Source of the DNA: Eshraghiella sp964441705
GTDB taxonomy: Bacteria; Bacillota; Clostridia; Lachnospirales; Lachnospiraceae
NCBI GenBank assembly: GCA_964441705.1
Contig: CAYTWF010000023.1
Span: 1-38,988 of the forward strand
Direction of reading: 5' to 3'
DNA length: 38,988 nt
Under the pieces are notes generated by a model that did no database searches, had not been told where the DNA came from, and was given only the letters and a program-made list of their open reading frames with translations. Numbering within the stretch: the stretch's first letter is position 1; each line of letters opens with the position of its first letter. Below are positions 1 to 7,361 of this stretch, piece by piece. Position numbers and translations under genes: made by a program.

Positions 1-262
1 CAGACTTAATGTTGCATGCTTTTTTGAGAAGAACAGCTGCAGGTGGAGTCTTTGTTACAAAGCTGAAGCTTCTATCTGCATATACTGTGATTACTACAGG
101 GACAACTGTGTCACCCATATCTGCTGTCTTTGCGTTGAACTGCTTAGTGAACTCAACGATGTTAACGCCGTGCTGACCAAGTGCTGGACCAACTGGTGGA
201 GCTGGTGTAGCCTTTGCAGCAGGAATCTGTAATTTAATATAACCTGTTACTTTTTTTGCCAT
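1..262 (-). CDS. rplK: Ribosomal protein L11, partial (C-terminus outside window)
   Basis: L11 binds 23S rRNA in the GTPase-associated centre of the 50S subunit. The 87 visible codons start MAKKVTGYIKLQIPAAKATP and continue with PPVGPALGQHGVNIVEF, the proline-rich hinge and N-terminal domain typical of L11. The ATG at 262 follows an AGGAGGT ribosome site at good distance. The frame is open to the left edge, so about 55 residues of the C-terminal RNA-binding domain should lie beyond the window, probably followed by rplA. It is the last visible gene of the rpmG-secE-nusG-rplK run, the usual bacterial order. Confidence 0.97.
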   Translation of the reverse strand, partial: MAKKVTGYIKLQIPAAKATPAPPVGPALGQHGVNIVEFTKQFNAKTADMGDTVVPVVITVYADRSFSFVTKTPPAAVLLKKACNIKS

Positions 263-283
263 TTTGGCACCTCCTAAAATAAT

Positions 284-311
284 GTGGTATTTGCGGGAAT
301 TACCCTCCCAC
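284..311 (-). promoter_or_regulatory. Small hairpin in the rplK leader
   Basis: The 121 bases between nusG and rplK hold short nested pairings: GTGG with CCAC outside and GGG with CCC inside, just upstream of the rplK ribosome site. Ribosomal protein operons are often controlled by leader structures, so this may be an attenuation or autoregulatory element. The pairing is weak and I cannot match it to a named leader class. Confidence 0.25.
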
Positions 312-383
312 GTGCGAACATCCCACAGACTGGCTGGGGAACTCACATATTCGTAAATGGAACATGTCCATCATTCGAATCAT

Positions 384-911
384 TTACATATGACGAATTT
401 CTGTGAAGTTAAGTTCAACCGGTGTTTCACGGCCAAACATATCAACTGTTATCGTAACTGTCTGTTTACCTTCATTGATACTCTTAATCATTCCAACTGT
501 ATTCTCCCACACACCGGAGATTGCGATTACGGTCTCTCCCACTGCGTATTCAACAGTTGCTCTGTTGGCATTGATTCCGAGATTCTTCATCTCATCCTCA
601 GTAAGTGGAACCGGCTTGGATCCAGGACCAACGAATCCTGTTACACCTCTGGTATTACGAACTACATACCAGGTGTCATCGTTCATTACCATATGGATAA
701 GAACATATCCAGGAAGCATCTTCTTATGAACCTGTTTTCTGACACCATTCTTCATCTCAACTGCATCCTGAAGAGGAACTGAGACTTCAAGAATCTGGTC
801 CTGAAGATTTCTGTTTTCGACTGTCTTCTCAATATTGGCTTTAACTTTGTTTTCATAGCCAGAGTACGTATGAACAACGTACCAGTTGGCCAATGACATT
901 TCCTCTGACAT
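384..911 (-). CDS. nusG: Transcription termination/antitermination factor NusG
   Basis: NusG binds the RNA polymerase clamp and modulates pausing and termination. The 175-residue product has the NGN domain at about residues 9-110 (ANWYVVHTYSGYENKVKANI near the start, then PGYVLIHM and VRNTRGVTGFVG). A KOW domain follows at about 125-175, with VGETVIAISGVWENTVGMI and a C-terminal EL-FTEI. Length is normal for the family. The ATG at 911 is preceded by AGGTGA. It lies 20 bases after secE and before rplK, the standard order. Nothing unusual is seen. Confidence 0.97.
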   Translation of the reverse strand: MSEEMSLANWYVVHTYSGYENKVKANIEKTVENRNLQDQILEVSVPLQDAVEMKNGVRKQVHKKMLPGYVLIHMVMNDDTWYVVRNTRGVTGFVGPGSKPVPLTEDEMKNLGINANRATVEYAVGETVIAISGVWENTVGMIKSINEGKQTVTITVDMFGRETPVELNFTEIRHM

Positions 912-931
912 CTAATCACCTTTTCCTGTTA

Positions 932-1219
932 TTATTTAACAATTAATTCCAGACCGAACCTGATAATAATATCAACCACGGTTATTACAACACCAAGAGC
1001 TACTGAGCTAAGTACAACTGCAACAGTCTGTCTCGTAAGTGACTGGCGATTAGGCCAAATGATTTTCTTGAACTCTGATTTAAGTGCTGTAAAGAATCCA
1101 ACTTTGTCAGATTTTTTACCTGCTTTGGCAGGCTTAGCTGTTCTGGCAGCTAATTCTTCAACAGTAACTTCATCTATCGAAGCTTTACTGCTGGTAATTT
1201 CCTTCTCAGAATCACCCAT
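932..1219 (-). CDS. secE: Preprotein translocase subunit SecE
   Basis: SecE clamps SecY in the inner-membrane protein channel. The 95-residue product has a charged, Ala/Lys-rich N-terminal extension (residues 1-40). The conserved amphipathic segment FFTALKSEFKKIIWPNR follows at about 42-58, with the family signature WPNRQ, then one transmembrane helix at about 66-88. Single-helix SecE of Gram-positive bacteria is usually about 60 residues, so the N-terminal tail is longer than usual. The ATG follows an AGGAGGT ribosome site. The gene sits between rpmG and nusG as expected. Confidence 0.95.
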   Translation of the reverse strand: MGDSEKEITSSKASIDEVTVEELAARTAKPAKAGKKSDKVGFFTALKSEFKKIIWPNRQSLTRQTVAVVLSSVALGVVITVVDIIIRFGLELIVK

Positions 1220-1256
1220 CGTAACTGACCTCCTAATAATGATTACACCAGACTAA

Positions 1257-1406
1257 TTATTTGGTCTCTTTGTGTAATGTGTGTGACTTACAGAACTTAC
1301 AATATTTCTTAGTTTCCATTCTGTCAGGATGAGTTTTCTTATCCTTTGTCATATTGTAGTTACGCTGCTTACATTCTGTACAAGCTAATGTGATTTTAAC
1401 ACGCAT
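1257..1406 (-). CDS. rpmG: Ribosomal protein L33, zinc-binding type
   Basis: This short 49-codon gene encodes a protein of the 50S subunit. Translation from the ATG at 1406 begins MRVKITLACTECKQRNY and ends HTLHKETK. Two CxxC pairs, C9/C12 and C36/C39, form the zinc ribbon of the C+ form of L33. The family is about 49 residues, so it is complete. A GGAGGT ribosome site precedes it. It is the first gene of the run, directly behind a sigma-A type promoter, and 37 bases before secE. Confidence 0.96.
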   Translation of the reverse strand: MRVKITLACTECKQRNYNMTKDKKTHPDRMETKKYCKFCKSHTLHKETK

Positions 1407-1481
1407 GACTGATACCTCCAACTGATTATTATCTATAATTTTTGGGCATAAAAAAAAGCCTTTATTTCCCGTAGCTTATAA

Positions 1482-1511
1482 AATATACCATATGCCCATA
1501 TCATTCGTCAA
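1482..1511 (-). promoter_or_regulatory. Sigma-A type promoter of rpmG-secE-nusG-rplK
   Basis: On the minus strand, TTGACG (1506-1511) and TATATT (1482-1487) are separated by 18 bases, close to the housekeeping consensus. The predicted start lies about 70 bases before rpmG. It is back to back with the promoter of the divergent FliD-like gene. Confidence 0.75.
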
Positions 1512-1550
1512 CACTTTTTTTATTTTATTGCATATATTGGAAAAAATCAA

Positions 1551-1579
1551 GTGACATTTTCAATAACATGTATTATAAT
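1551..1579 (+). promoter_or_regulatory. Sigma-A type promoter of the FliD-like gene
   Basis: GTGACA (1551-1556) and a perfect TATAAT (1574-1579) are separated by 17 bases. This is a housekeeping promoter rather than the sigma-D type found ahead of the late flagellar genes in this window. Transcription would begin about 60 bases before the start codon at 1647. Confidence 0.75.
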
Positions 1580-1646
1580 AAAGTAGTAAAAATGGATTTT
1601 TTACAGAATAGTTATTAAATCATTAACAGACAAGGAGGTGACTGTT

Positions 1647-2924
1647 ATGATAAGCAATGTATACAGCTATTATATGTCAGAATATGGCGTTCGTCCATAT
1701 AATCGTCATAATGCCCATAAGAAAAGTGAATTACGCGATATCTACAACAACATTGTGAAGCTTAACAAGTCAAGTCCTTTTTATGATGTTGATGTATCTG
1801 AAGAATCCCAGAAGCTAGCCATAGACATTAAAGAGAATGCCCGTGCAATTTCAGACATAACAGGTGACCTTACCGATGCGGCCAGTGGCAATATGACATT
1901 TAAAAGTATTGCACAGTCAGATAATGAAGACGTTGTTACTGCCGAATATATTGGTGATAATACTGCTGCCGGAACATCCCACCAGTTTACCATAGGTGTT
2001 CGCCAGCTTGCATCACCACAGGTGAATACGGGTACATATGTAAGCCCTAATGCCAGAAGTCTTTTTACAGGAACCTATTCCTTTGATGTTAATATATCTT
2101 CTATTACATATGAGCTTCAGTTTGCAGTAAAAGACGGTGAGAATAATTCGGATATTCAGAACAAAATAGCCAGATTGATTAACCGTTCCAATATTGGGTT
2201 GACTGCCTCAATAGATACTAATGCCAATAATCGGCATGCGCTGGTACTCACATCCAACATGACAGGTATTGGTGATAAGCCTGTTATATTTACTGTGAAT
2301 GACGATAACGCTACATCACTCAATGGCGCAGTAAGTACATTTGGTCTTAATAATACAAGTTCATATCCATCCAATGCAGTATTTGAGTTGAACGGAGACA
2401 CTAAGGTCTCCTCGTCCAACACATTTACAGTAGACAGGGAATTTGAGATAACATTAAAGAATATTAATAAAGATGGTGAGAAAGTAACGATAGGACTCAA
2501 GCAGAATCTTGATTCCCTGATTGACAGCATCCATGAACTTGCCGACAGCTACAACAGACTCGCTCTGGTTGCAAAGGCCGGTTCAGGTTCAGGAAGTCAT
2601 CGTCTCTACAGTGATTTGACAGCAATGGCTGCGGGCTATAATGATATTCTTACTAACAACGGACTGACACTTAACGAAGAAGGATTAATTAATGTTGATG
2701 ATGACAGATTAAGACAGAACTCCAAGGAAGGCTCCCTACTTGACACCCTGTCTCAGATAGGAAAGTTTAAGAATGCCTTGCAGCGCAAAGCTCAGATGGT
2801 TATGATTAATCCAATGGAATACATTAATAAGTCAGTTATAAGCTATAGAAACCCAAGCAACCCCGATTCGGACCCATATACAACATCTATTTATTCAGGA
2901 ATGATGTATAATGGTTATTGTTAA
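1647..2924 (+). CDS. FliD-like (flagellar cap-related) protein, orphan
   Basis: The 425-residue product begins MISNVYSYYMSEYGV. I take the ATG at 1647 as the start because AAGGAGGTG sits just before it; an upstream in-frame GTG lies inside that ribosome site. Parts resemble FliD: GTSHQFTIGVRQLASPQVNT at about 110-130 is like the FliD stretch that precedes its head domains. Near 290-350, LADSYNRLALV and LTLNEEGLINVDDDRL match the FliD C-terminal 'aYN.lv' and 'G.L.ld..kL' patterns. The canonical FliD start (GLASGLDTDSIV) is absent; a different helical N-terminus replaces it. There is no signal peptide. It is a single-gene unit with its own promoter and terminator, far from the true fliD at 17804-19840. 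Family assignment is inference; the role (cap variant, export partner or surface filament) is unknown. Confidence 0.6.
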   Translation: MISNVYSYYMSEYGVRPYNRHNAHKKSELRDIYNNIVKLNKSSPFYDVDVSEESQKLAIDIKENARAISDITGDLTDAASGNMTFKSIAQSDNEDVVTAEYIGDNTAAGTSHQFTIGVRQLASPQVNTGTYVSPNARSLFTGTYSFDVNISSITYELQFAVKDGENNSDIQNKIARLINRSNIGLTASIDTNANNRHALVLTSNMTGIGDKPVIFTVNDDNATSLNGAVSTFGLNNTSSYPSNAVFELNGDTKVSSSNTFTVDREFEITLKNINKDGEKVTIGLKQNLDSLIDSIHELADSYNRLALVAKAGSGSGSHRLYSDLTAMAAGYNDILTNNGLTLNEEGLINVDDDRLRQNSKEGSLLDTLSQIGKFKNALQRKAQMVMINPMEYINKSVISYRNPSNPDSDPYTTSIYSGMMYNGYC

Positions 2925-2953
2925 CCACTGCTGTTCCATACAGCAGTGGTTTT
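2925..2953 (+). terminator. Rho-independent terminator of the FliD-like gene
   Basis: A perfect 10-bp stem (CCACTGCTGT paired with ACAGCAGTGG, loop of 5) begins directly after the TAA and is followed by TTTTATTAATT. It separates this gene from the convergent ECF sigma gene. Confidence 0.9.
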
Positions 2954-2968
2954 ATTAATTATATGCAC

Positions 2969-3484
2969 TTAACGTAACCCCCTTAATATCTCCCTAAGCC
3001 TGTTTCTCCCTCTTGAAAGTCTTTTGGAAACAGTATTGACCGGAACATTATCCCACGCCGCAATCTGAGTAACACTATAACCATAATAGTAGTGCTTCAT
3101 CATTGCATCACGTTCTAATCCATCCAATAAGCCAATGTACTGCCTTACAGTCTCTCTGTCCAGCCAGTCCAGGTGATTATCCTCCGTTGACAGTTCCTCC
3201 CAGACCTGGTCATCATGCGCATGAAGCATAATCCGGTCTCTTTCCCGTCCTATGTCACAGCAAAGATTCGTACATATCTTACGCAGATATCCATACTGCT
3301 GATATCTGTTCTGGTCCCTCAACCAGTTCAGATGAAATATGGCCCTCTCAAAGGTCTCTTCAACAATGTCCTCTGCCAGCATATAGTCATTAGTGGAATT
3401 TCTGGCAATAATAAACAGAAACTTCTTATGTTCCTTATACAGTGCTTCCAAAGCGTCTTTGTGCTTTTGTATAATTATAATCAC
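2969..3484 (-). CDS. ECF-type RNA polymerase sigma factor
   Basis: The 171-residue product has sigma region 2 at about residues 11-80 (LYKEHKKFLFIIARN, then MLAEDIVEETFERAI) and sigma region 4 at about 105-168. A helix-turn-helix, YGYSVTQIAAWDNVPVNTVS, is followed by KRLSRGRNRLREIL. Region 3 is missing, as in ECF factors, and no anti-sigma gene is adjacent. The start is uncertain. The only standard in-frame start is a GTG at 3484, but the AAGGA ribosome site directly abuts it, and the frame is closed just upstream. A 38-codon reading frame (MKGVDSPEVRKGE...) overlaps the start in another frame and could couple translation. The promoters it recognises cannot be read from here. Confidence 0.85.
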   Translation of the reverse strand: MIIIIQKHKDALEALYKEHKKFLFIIARNSTNDYMLAEDIVEETFERAIFHLNWLRDQNRYQQYGYLRKICTNLCCDIGRERDRIMLHAHDDQVWEELSTEDNHLDWLDRETVRQYIGLLDGLERDAMMKHYYYGYSVTQIAAWDNVPVNTVSKRLSRGRNRLREILRGLR

Positions 3485-3510
3485 TCCTTGCCCAAAACAT
3501 TTTTACTACA

Positions 3511-3540
3511 CATTCTCCCTTACGGACCTCAGGAGAATCA
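3511..3540 (-). promoter_or_regulatory. Hairpin between the unknown gene and the ECF sigma gene
   Basis: An inverted repeat (ATTCTCC with GGGAGAAT, about 12 bases apart) lies about 30 bases upstream of the sigma gene. It lacks a T-run, so it is probably not a terminator. It could mask or present the downstream translation signals. Confidence 0.35.
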
Positions 3541-3597
3541 ACGCCCTTCATATAATAAAACGTTTTAGGCCGACAAAATCTGACATAAAAATACAAA

Positions 3598-3981
3598 TTA
3601 TTTAAATTTTTCGGCTGTTTGCGCAATTAGATTAATTAACGGTAAAATATCGTTAGTAAGTGATTGTGCTATCTGGCTGTCTAATCCGCTTTTAAATGTC
3701 TCATCAAATCTTACAATTGCTGCGTTAGCCGTTTCTTTATTAATAAGAATCTCGTCCCTGTTAATCAATGACATGCAGCCATTAAGAACAGACAGTACCC
3801 AGTTAATTCCATCTACCACCTTGCGCAGGAATTCATCCGTATCCTCAACTCTTTTTCCATCCAGTTCCCCTGCTGATATTTTGATTCCATTAATCAGCTT
3901 TGGGCTGTAATCTATTAATGACTGGAGTGCCTCCCTCTGCTGTGCTTCCAGTTCTTCATTACTCATTGTGTTATCCTCCAT
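3598..3981 (-). CDS. Unknown small helical protein with a sigma-D-like promoter
   Basis: I do not recognise this 127-residue product. It is acidic, has no signal peptide or membrane segment, and looks mostly helical. It begins MEDNTMSNEELEAQQREALQ and ends LINLIAQTAEKFK, with a middle segment of mixed hydrophobic repeats (FLRKVVDGINWVLSVLNGCM). Two starts each have their own ribosome site: ATG 3981 behind AGGAGG and ATG 3966 behind GGAGG. A TAAA-N17-CCGATAT motif lies just upstream, which suggests expression with the late flagellar genes. It is followed on the same strand by the ECF sigma factor. A role as a small chaperone or regulator is possible but unsupported. Confidence 0.75.
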   Translation of the reverse strand: MEDNTMSNEELEAQQREALQSLIDYSPKLINGIKISAGELDGKRVEDTDEFLRKVVDGINWVLSVLNGCMSLINRDEILINKETANAAIVRFDETFKSGLDSQIAQSLTNDILPLINLIAQTAEKFK

Positions 3982-4019
3982 GATATGTATCCTCCTATAA
4001 TATACTGATTATGAAAGAT

Positions 4020-4047
4020 ATATCGGTGTTTTAACACAATAACTTTA
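4020..4047 (-). promoter_or_regulatory. Sigma-D-like promoter of the small unknown gene
   Basis: TAAA (4044-4047) and CCGATAT (4020-4026) on the minus strand match both sigma-D boxes exactly, but are separated by 17 rather than 16 bases. It overlaps the last codon of the gene at 4045-5031 and lies about 38 bases before the ATG at 3981. Confidence 0.5.
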
Positions 4048-5031
4048 GCTAAGAGCCAAAGAAATCCCCTGATACAAGCCTTCATTGTCAATGCTTATAT
4101 CCTCCACTATTCTTGTTTTCATAATATCTCCATATATCCTGTCAAGAGTCAATGCATCAGGTCTATGAGGGTGGCAATTGATTACTGCTTTTGTATGTCC
4201 AAGTATTTGAACATACTCTTCAAAGCTCATTCCATTCCCCCCGATAATCATTATGCTGCTGTCGCCAAATGCCTGCTGCCACCCCATTCCACACACTGCA
4301 AATGGAATTCCATCGTTTATAAGCTGTTTTGCAAGCAAATCCTTTTTATAGGCCAAAATATACTGCAATGAATGCTCTGTGTATTGCACAATATCAGTTA
4401 TTTTTTCTTCAGGAATCGATGATATCTCCATGAATTCCCTGACATAGTCATAAAATCTCAGTTTTTTTTCTTCCATGGTTCTTCTTATTATATATAGATT
4501 AATATTAAGAGCAATTCCCTCGAGCTGCTTAATTTCATTCATTAATAATACCGGGTTCACATAATCACCAGGCAAAAGAAGCTCCACGGGTCTGGTACTT
4601 ACATCAGCCTTTGTCTGAAGCGTCGGCTCTATTGTATGTATCTGAGGAACTCTTTTGTACTGCTCTTTAATAAAAGAGCCATCCTCCTGGCTGAAGCAGT
4701 AATAGTCCGTAATAAAATTAACCCTCTGTCTGAGCTGGCTGTCATAGGCAAATGGTCTATGACAAAGCACATGAACAGCCTGACAGCAAAGACTGTTATA
4801 AAAAATATCATCTCCGAGAAGCTCCAACTTGAATCCGGCGCAGTCAAAGGTTACAAGCAAATCCGGCTGTGCCTGACTCATAGCATATTTAAATATATTT
4901 TCATCCTCTGTTGCAGCGGTATTAACATACACAATCTCATAGCCTTTTGCAGTCAGCTTTTGGGCTGCTGCTCTTGCAAGCACTACGTGATAATCATATT
5001 CAGAACGTCCAATAACAATCAAGGCCTTCAT
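4045..5031 (-). CDS. Divergent glycosyltransferase-like protein (GT-B fold suspected)
   Basis: The 328-residue product starts MKALIVIGRSEYDYHVVLAR, an alpha/beta pattern like the N-terminal Rossmann lobe of GT-B enzymes. The C-terminal part, FEEYVQILGHTKAVINCHPH, parallels the C-lobe segment of CgeB-type transferases (compare the SKINLNITL segment of the neighbours). It lacks the strong LR-D-M--GGFL-SNYQ block found in those four paralogues, so it is a distant relative or a different subfamily. I chose ATG 5031, with GGTGA ahead of it, over ATG 5046, which overlaps the AAAGGA site. Its gene faces the glycosylation island, and the divergent promoter region suggests a role in the same pathway. 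Substrate unknown. Confidence 0.6.
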   Translation of the reverse strand: MKALIVIGRSEYDYHVVLARAAAQKLTAKGYEIVYVNTAATEDENIFKYAMSQAQPDLLVTFDCAGFKLELLGDDIFYNSLCCQAVHVLCHRPFAYDSQLRQRVNFITDYYCFSQEDGSFIKEQYKRVPQIHTIEPTLQTKADVSTRPVELLLPGDYVNPVLLMNEIKQLEGIALNINLYIIRRTMEEKKLRFYDYVREFMEISSIPEEKITDIVQYTEHSLQYILAYKKDLLAKQLINDGIPFAVCGMGWQQAFGDSSIMIIGGNGMSFEEYVQILGHTKAVINCHPHRPDALTLDRIYGDIMKTRIVEDISIDNEGLYQGISLALS

Positions 5032-5057
5032 TTTGTCAGTCACCATCCTTTTGTAAA

Positions 5058-5086
5058 AGTATACACAATATAGCCTTTAAGTGCAA
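5058..5086 (-). promoter_or_regulatory. Sigma-A type promoter of the 4045-5031 gene
   Basis: TTGCAC (5081-5086) and TATACT (5058-5063) on the minus strand are separated by 17 bases. The start codon at 5031 follows after about 20 bases of leader. Confidence 0.6.
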
Positions 5087-5095
5087 TGCAGCTTC

Positions 5096-5124
5096 TTGCT
5101 TAAAGCCGACTATTTTGCTATGAT
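5096..5124 (+). promoter_or_regulatory. Sigma-A type promoter of the 5154-7164 pair
   Basis: TTGCTT (5096-5101) and TATGAT (5119-5124) are separated by 17 bases, about 22 bases before the predicted start and with GGAGG before the ATG at 5154. It is divergent from the promoter at 5058-5086. Confidence 0.5.
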
Positions 5125-5153
5125 AGAGAATAGGTAATTAACTGGAGGCTCAC

Positions 5154-6299
5154 ATGAAACTGCTGTTCTTTGAATGGAATGCGCTTATGCAAAAGGATAT
5201 CGAAAATGTGCTTAAGACACTTCCGGAAATTAAAGTTGAATATATATCCTATGAATTTCGCAGCGTTGATTCAGATTCTGTATTTATGCAGCGTTTCCCT
5301 GCTATACTGGCAGCCGGTGACTACGATATTGTATTCTCTGTTAATTTTTTTCCATTAGTGTCAGATGTGTGTCAGAGCCAGAATATCCCATATGTATCCT
5401 GGGTATATGATGCACCGATGAATGTGCGCAAAATATCCAGCTTTGCCAATTCTGTTAATACCATTCACGTATTTGATGGTGGTGAATATGAAGACCTGCT
5501 TGCAATGGGGGCTAATGTGTACCATACGCCCTTAGGTGTTGATACAGGCAAAATATCATCAATGCAAATAACCGATGAAGACAGACAGCGTTTTGAAGGA
5601 GCTGTTGCATTTGTGGGACAGCTGTATTCCTCTAATTATGATGCTATTTGTTCTTCGCTGCCTGATTACACAATAAGCAGACTGGAAAATATTATTCAGG
5701 GACAGTATGATATGTATAATAATTATATTATACGATATCGAATGAGTGATGAATTAATGCTTGAGCTTAATACCATATACCGACAGGCTCCTGACAGTCC
5801 CATTCGCAGCATCGAGCCGTCCCAGCTTGAATTTGTTCTGGCTTGCGAGGTAACGAGAAGAGAGCGTATTAACGCATTACGTTCAATAAGCAGGCAAAAT
5901 CCTGTTTCCCTTTACAGCTATGATACAGTTTCAGAATGTCCGGGCGTCATTAATAAGGGTATTGTGAAATATTACAGTGAGATGCCTAAGGTATTTTGTC
6001 TTAGCAAAATTAACCTTAATATTTCACTGAAGTCAATCAGGACAGGTATGCCACTGCGAATACTGGACATACTTGGTGCAGGCGGATTTCTAATAACCAA
6101 CTATCAGGAAGACCTTGACCATTATTATACTAATGGCAGAGACTTAATAATGTATAAATCCATAGACCAGCTTCCAGACATCATAGATTATTATCTAAGT
6201 CACGAAGCAGAACGTCAGGCAATTGCCGCTAACGGCTACGGACGTACCAGACAGCTTTTTGAGCTTAAGGACCAGCTGGTCAGAATATTAGAGGTGTAA
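5154..6299 (+). CDS. CgeB-type glycosyltransferase, paralogue 1
   Basis: The 381-residue product belongs to the DUF3880 plus Glyco_trans_1_2 (CgeB-like, GT-B) family. The N-lobe has YDIVFSVNFFPLVSDVCQ and IPYVSWVYDAP at about residues 60-90. A GAVAFVGQLYSSNYD segment follows in the middle. The C-lobe has SKINLNISLKSIRTGMPLRI and ILGAGGFLITNYQEDL, then DYYLSHEAERQAIAANGY, the family's nucleotide-sugar end. It is cytoplasmic, with no signal or membrane segment. Paralogues are at 7362, 11652 and 12924. It likely adds a sugar to flagellin or another surface glycan. A GGAGG ribosome site precedes the ATG. The next gene begins 4 bases later with its ribosome site overlapping this stop codon. Confidence 0.88.
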   Translation: MKLLFFEWNALMQKDIENVLKTLPEIKVEYISYEFRSVDSDSVFMQRFPAILAAGDYDIVFSVNFFPLVSDVCQSQNIPYVSWVYDAPMNVRKISSFANSVNTIHVFDGGEYEDLLAMGANVYHTPLGVDTGKISSMQITDEDRQRFEGAVAFVGQLYSSNYDAICSSLPDYTISRLENIIQGQYDMYNNYIIRYRMSDELMLELNTIYRQAPDSPIRSIEPSQLEFVLACEVTRRERINALRSISRQNPVSLYSYDTVSECPGVINKGIVKYYSEMPKVFCLSKINLNISLKSIRTGMPLRILDILGAGGFLITNYQEDLDHYYTNGRDLIMYKSIDQLPDIIDYYLSHEAERQAIAANGYGRTRQLFELKDQLVRILEV

Positions 6300-6303
6300 A
6301 TTA

Positions 6304-7164
6304 ATGAAAAAAAATACTTCATGGTTGCTTCATATAGCTATGATTCTTACAGGCAATATCATAGATGCCGCCGGTTTTACGCTTTTCGTAGTTCCGGGCA
6401 ATCTTATTACAGGCGGTACAAGCGGACTTGGTCTGTTTATTAACCGGCAGACCGGACTTCCGGTATCAGTTTTTGTTATGGCATTTAATATAGTAATGTT
6501 TATAGTGGGCTTGATTTTTCTGGGAAGAAAATTCGCTGCCTCTACTGCCCTCAGCTCCTTCTTTTATCCAGTTGCTCTTGCATTAATTGAGAAGCTATCT
6601 GCCGGGCATGTTATTACAACAGATGTTATTCTGTGTACTATTTTTGGTGGAATATTCATCGGTGCAGGTGTCGGACTGGTTCTCAGAGCCGGAGCCTCCA
6701 GTGGTGGTATGGACATTCCGCCACTGCTGTGCAAAAAATACCTTCGCCTTCCTCTGTCTGTAATGATATATGTATTTGATATAATAATTCTCCTGCTCCA
6801 GGCCATTTACACAAGAGGCGATATGCTGCTCTACGGAATAGTACTTGTGCTGGTATATACAATAGTAATTGATAAATGCCTCATTATTGGTAAAAGTATG
6901 ATGCAGGTAAAAATAGTAAGCCATAAAAATGATGAAATTCGTCAGGCAATATTTCAGGATGTTGACCGTGGTGTAACATTGGTAAAGAGCCGCACCGGAT
7001 ATTTGCAAAAGGATACTGAAATGGTGCTTACTGTTGTATCCAACCGTGAGCTTCCTAAGGTTGAGGCGTTGATTCACAAAATAGACCCTGCTGCCTTTAT
7101 GATTGTCAATCGCGTAAGTGAAGTAATGGGAAGAGGCTTTTCCCTTGAAAAAAATTACAGATAA
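6304..7164 (+). CDS. YitT-family membrane protein
   Basis: The 286-residue product has five to six hydrophobic segments in the first 190 residues and a soluble C-terminal domain (about 205-275, DUF2179: ...DEIRQAIFQDVDRGVTLV then VLTVVSNRELPKVEALIHKI). Family hallmarks seen are VPGNLITGGTSGLGLFINR near residue 32 and a Gly-rich RAGASSGGMDI near 130. The biochemical role of YitT proteins is not established. It is translationally close to the glycosyltransferase upstream (GAGGTG overlaps that stop region), but YitT genes occur in many contexts, so a link to glycosylation is unproven. Confidence 0.9.
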   Translation: MKKNTSWLLHIAMILTGNIIDAAGFTLFVVPGNLITGGTSGLGLFINRQTGLPVSVFVMAFNIVMFIVGLIFLGRKFAASTALSSFFYPVALALIEKLSAGHVITTDVILCTIFGGIFIGAGVGLVLRAGASSGGMDIPPLLCKKYLRLPLSVMIYVFDIIILLLQAIYTRGDMLLYGIVLVLVYTIVIDKCLIIGKSMMQVKIVSHKNDEIRQAIFQDVDRGVTLVKSRTGYLQKDTEMVLTVVSNRELPKVEALIHKIDPAAFMIVNRVSEVMGRGFSLEKNYR

Positions 7165-7174
7165 ATCAGTATAA

Positions 7175-7208
7175 AGAAATGCACCTGCGGGTAAACAGGT
7201 GCATTTCT
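7175..7208. terminator. Hairpin terminator between convergent genes
   Basis: A perfect 13-bp stem (AGAAATGCACCTG with CAGGTGCATTTCT, 8-base loop) lies just after the YitT gene. The trailing T-run is weak on the plus strand (TTTCT inside the arm), but the stem is strong and could stop transcripts from both sides. Confidence 0.65.
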
Positions 7209-7361
7209 CTGTGTAAAAAATTAGATTTTATGGTAAAGTACCGGTGTTAGGGGAACAATTAAGTATATCCCGGTACCATACTCCTTGTTGAATTAGTCAA
7301 TTGACTCATGTAAAAAAATTTATCATGAAAAGCACTTTTTGTCAATTGTCATTTAAGACAC

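Noticed and set aside
357..782. A 141-codon plus-strand frame opposite nusG
   Set aside because: It is the antisense of the clearly conserved nusG and has no recognisable protein pattern.
3435..3626. A 63-codon minus-strand frame upstream of the ECF sigma gene
   Set aside because: It overlaps the sigma gene in another frame and resembles no protein. I keep only its overlap as a possible coupling feature.
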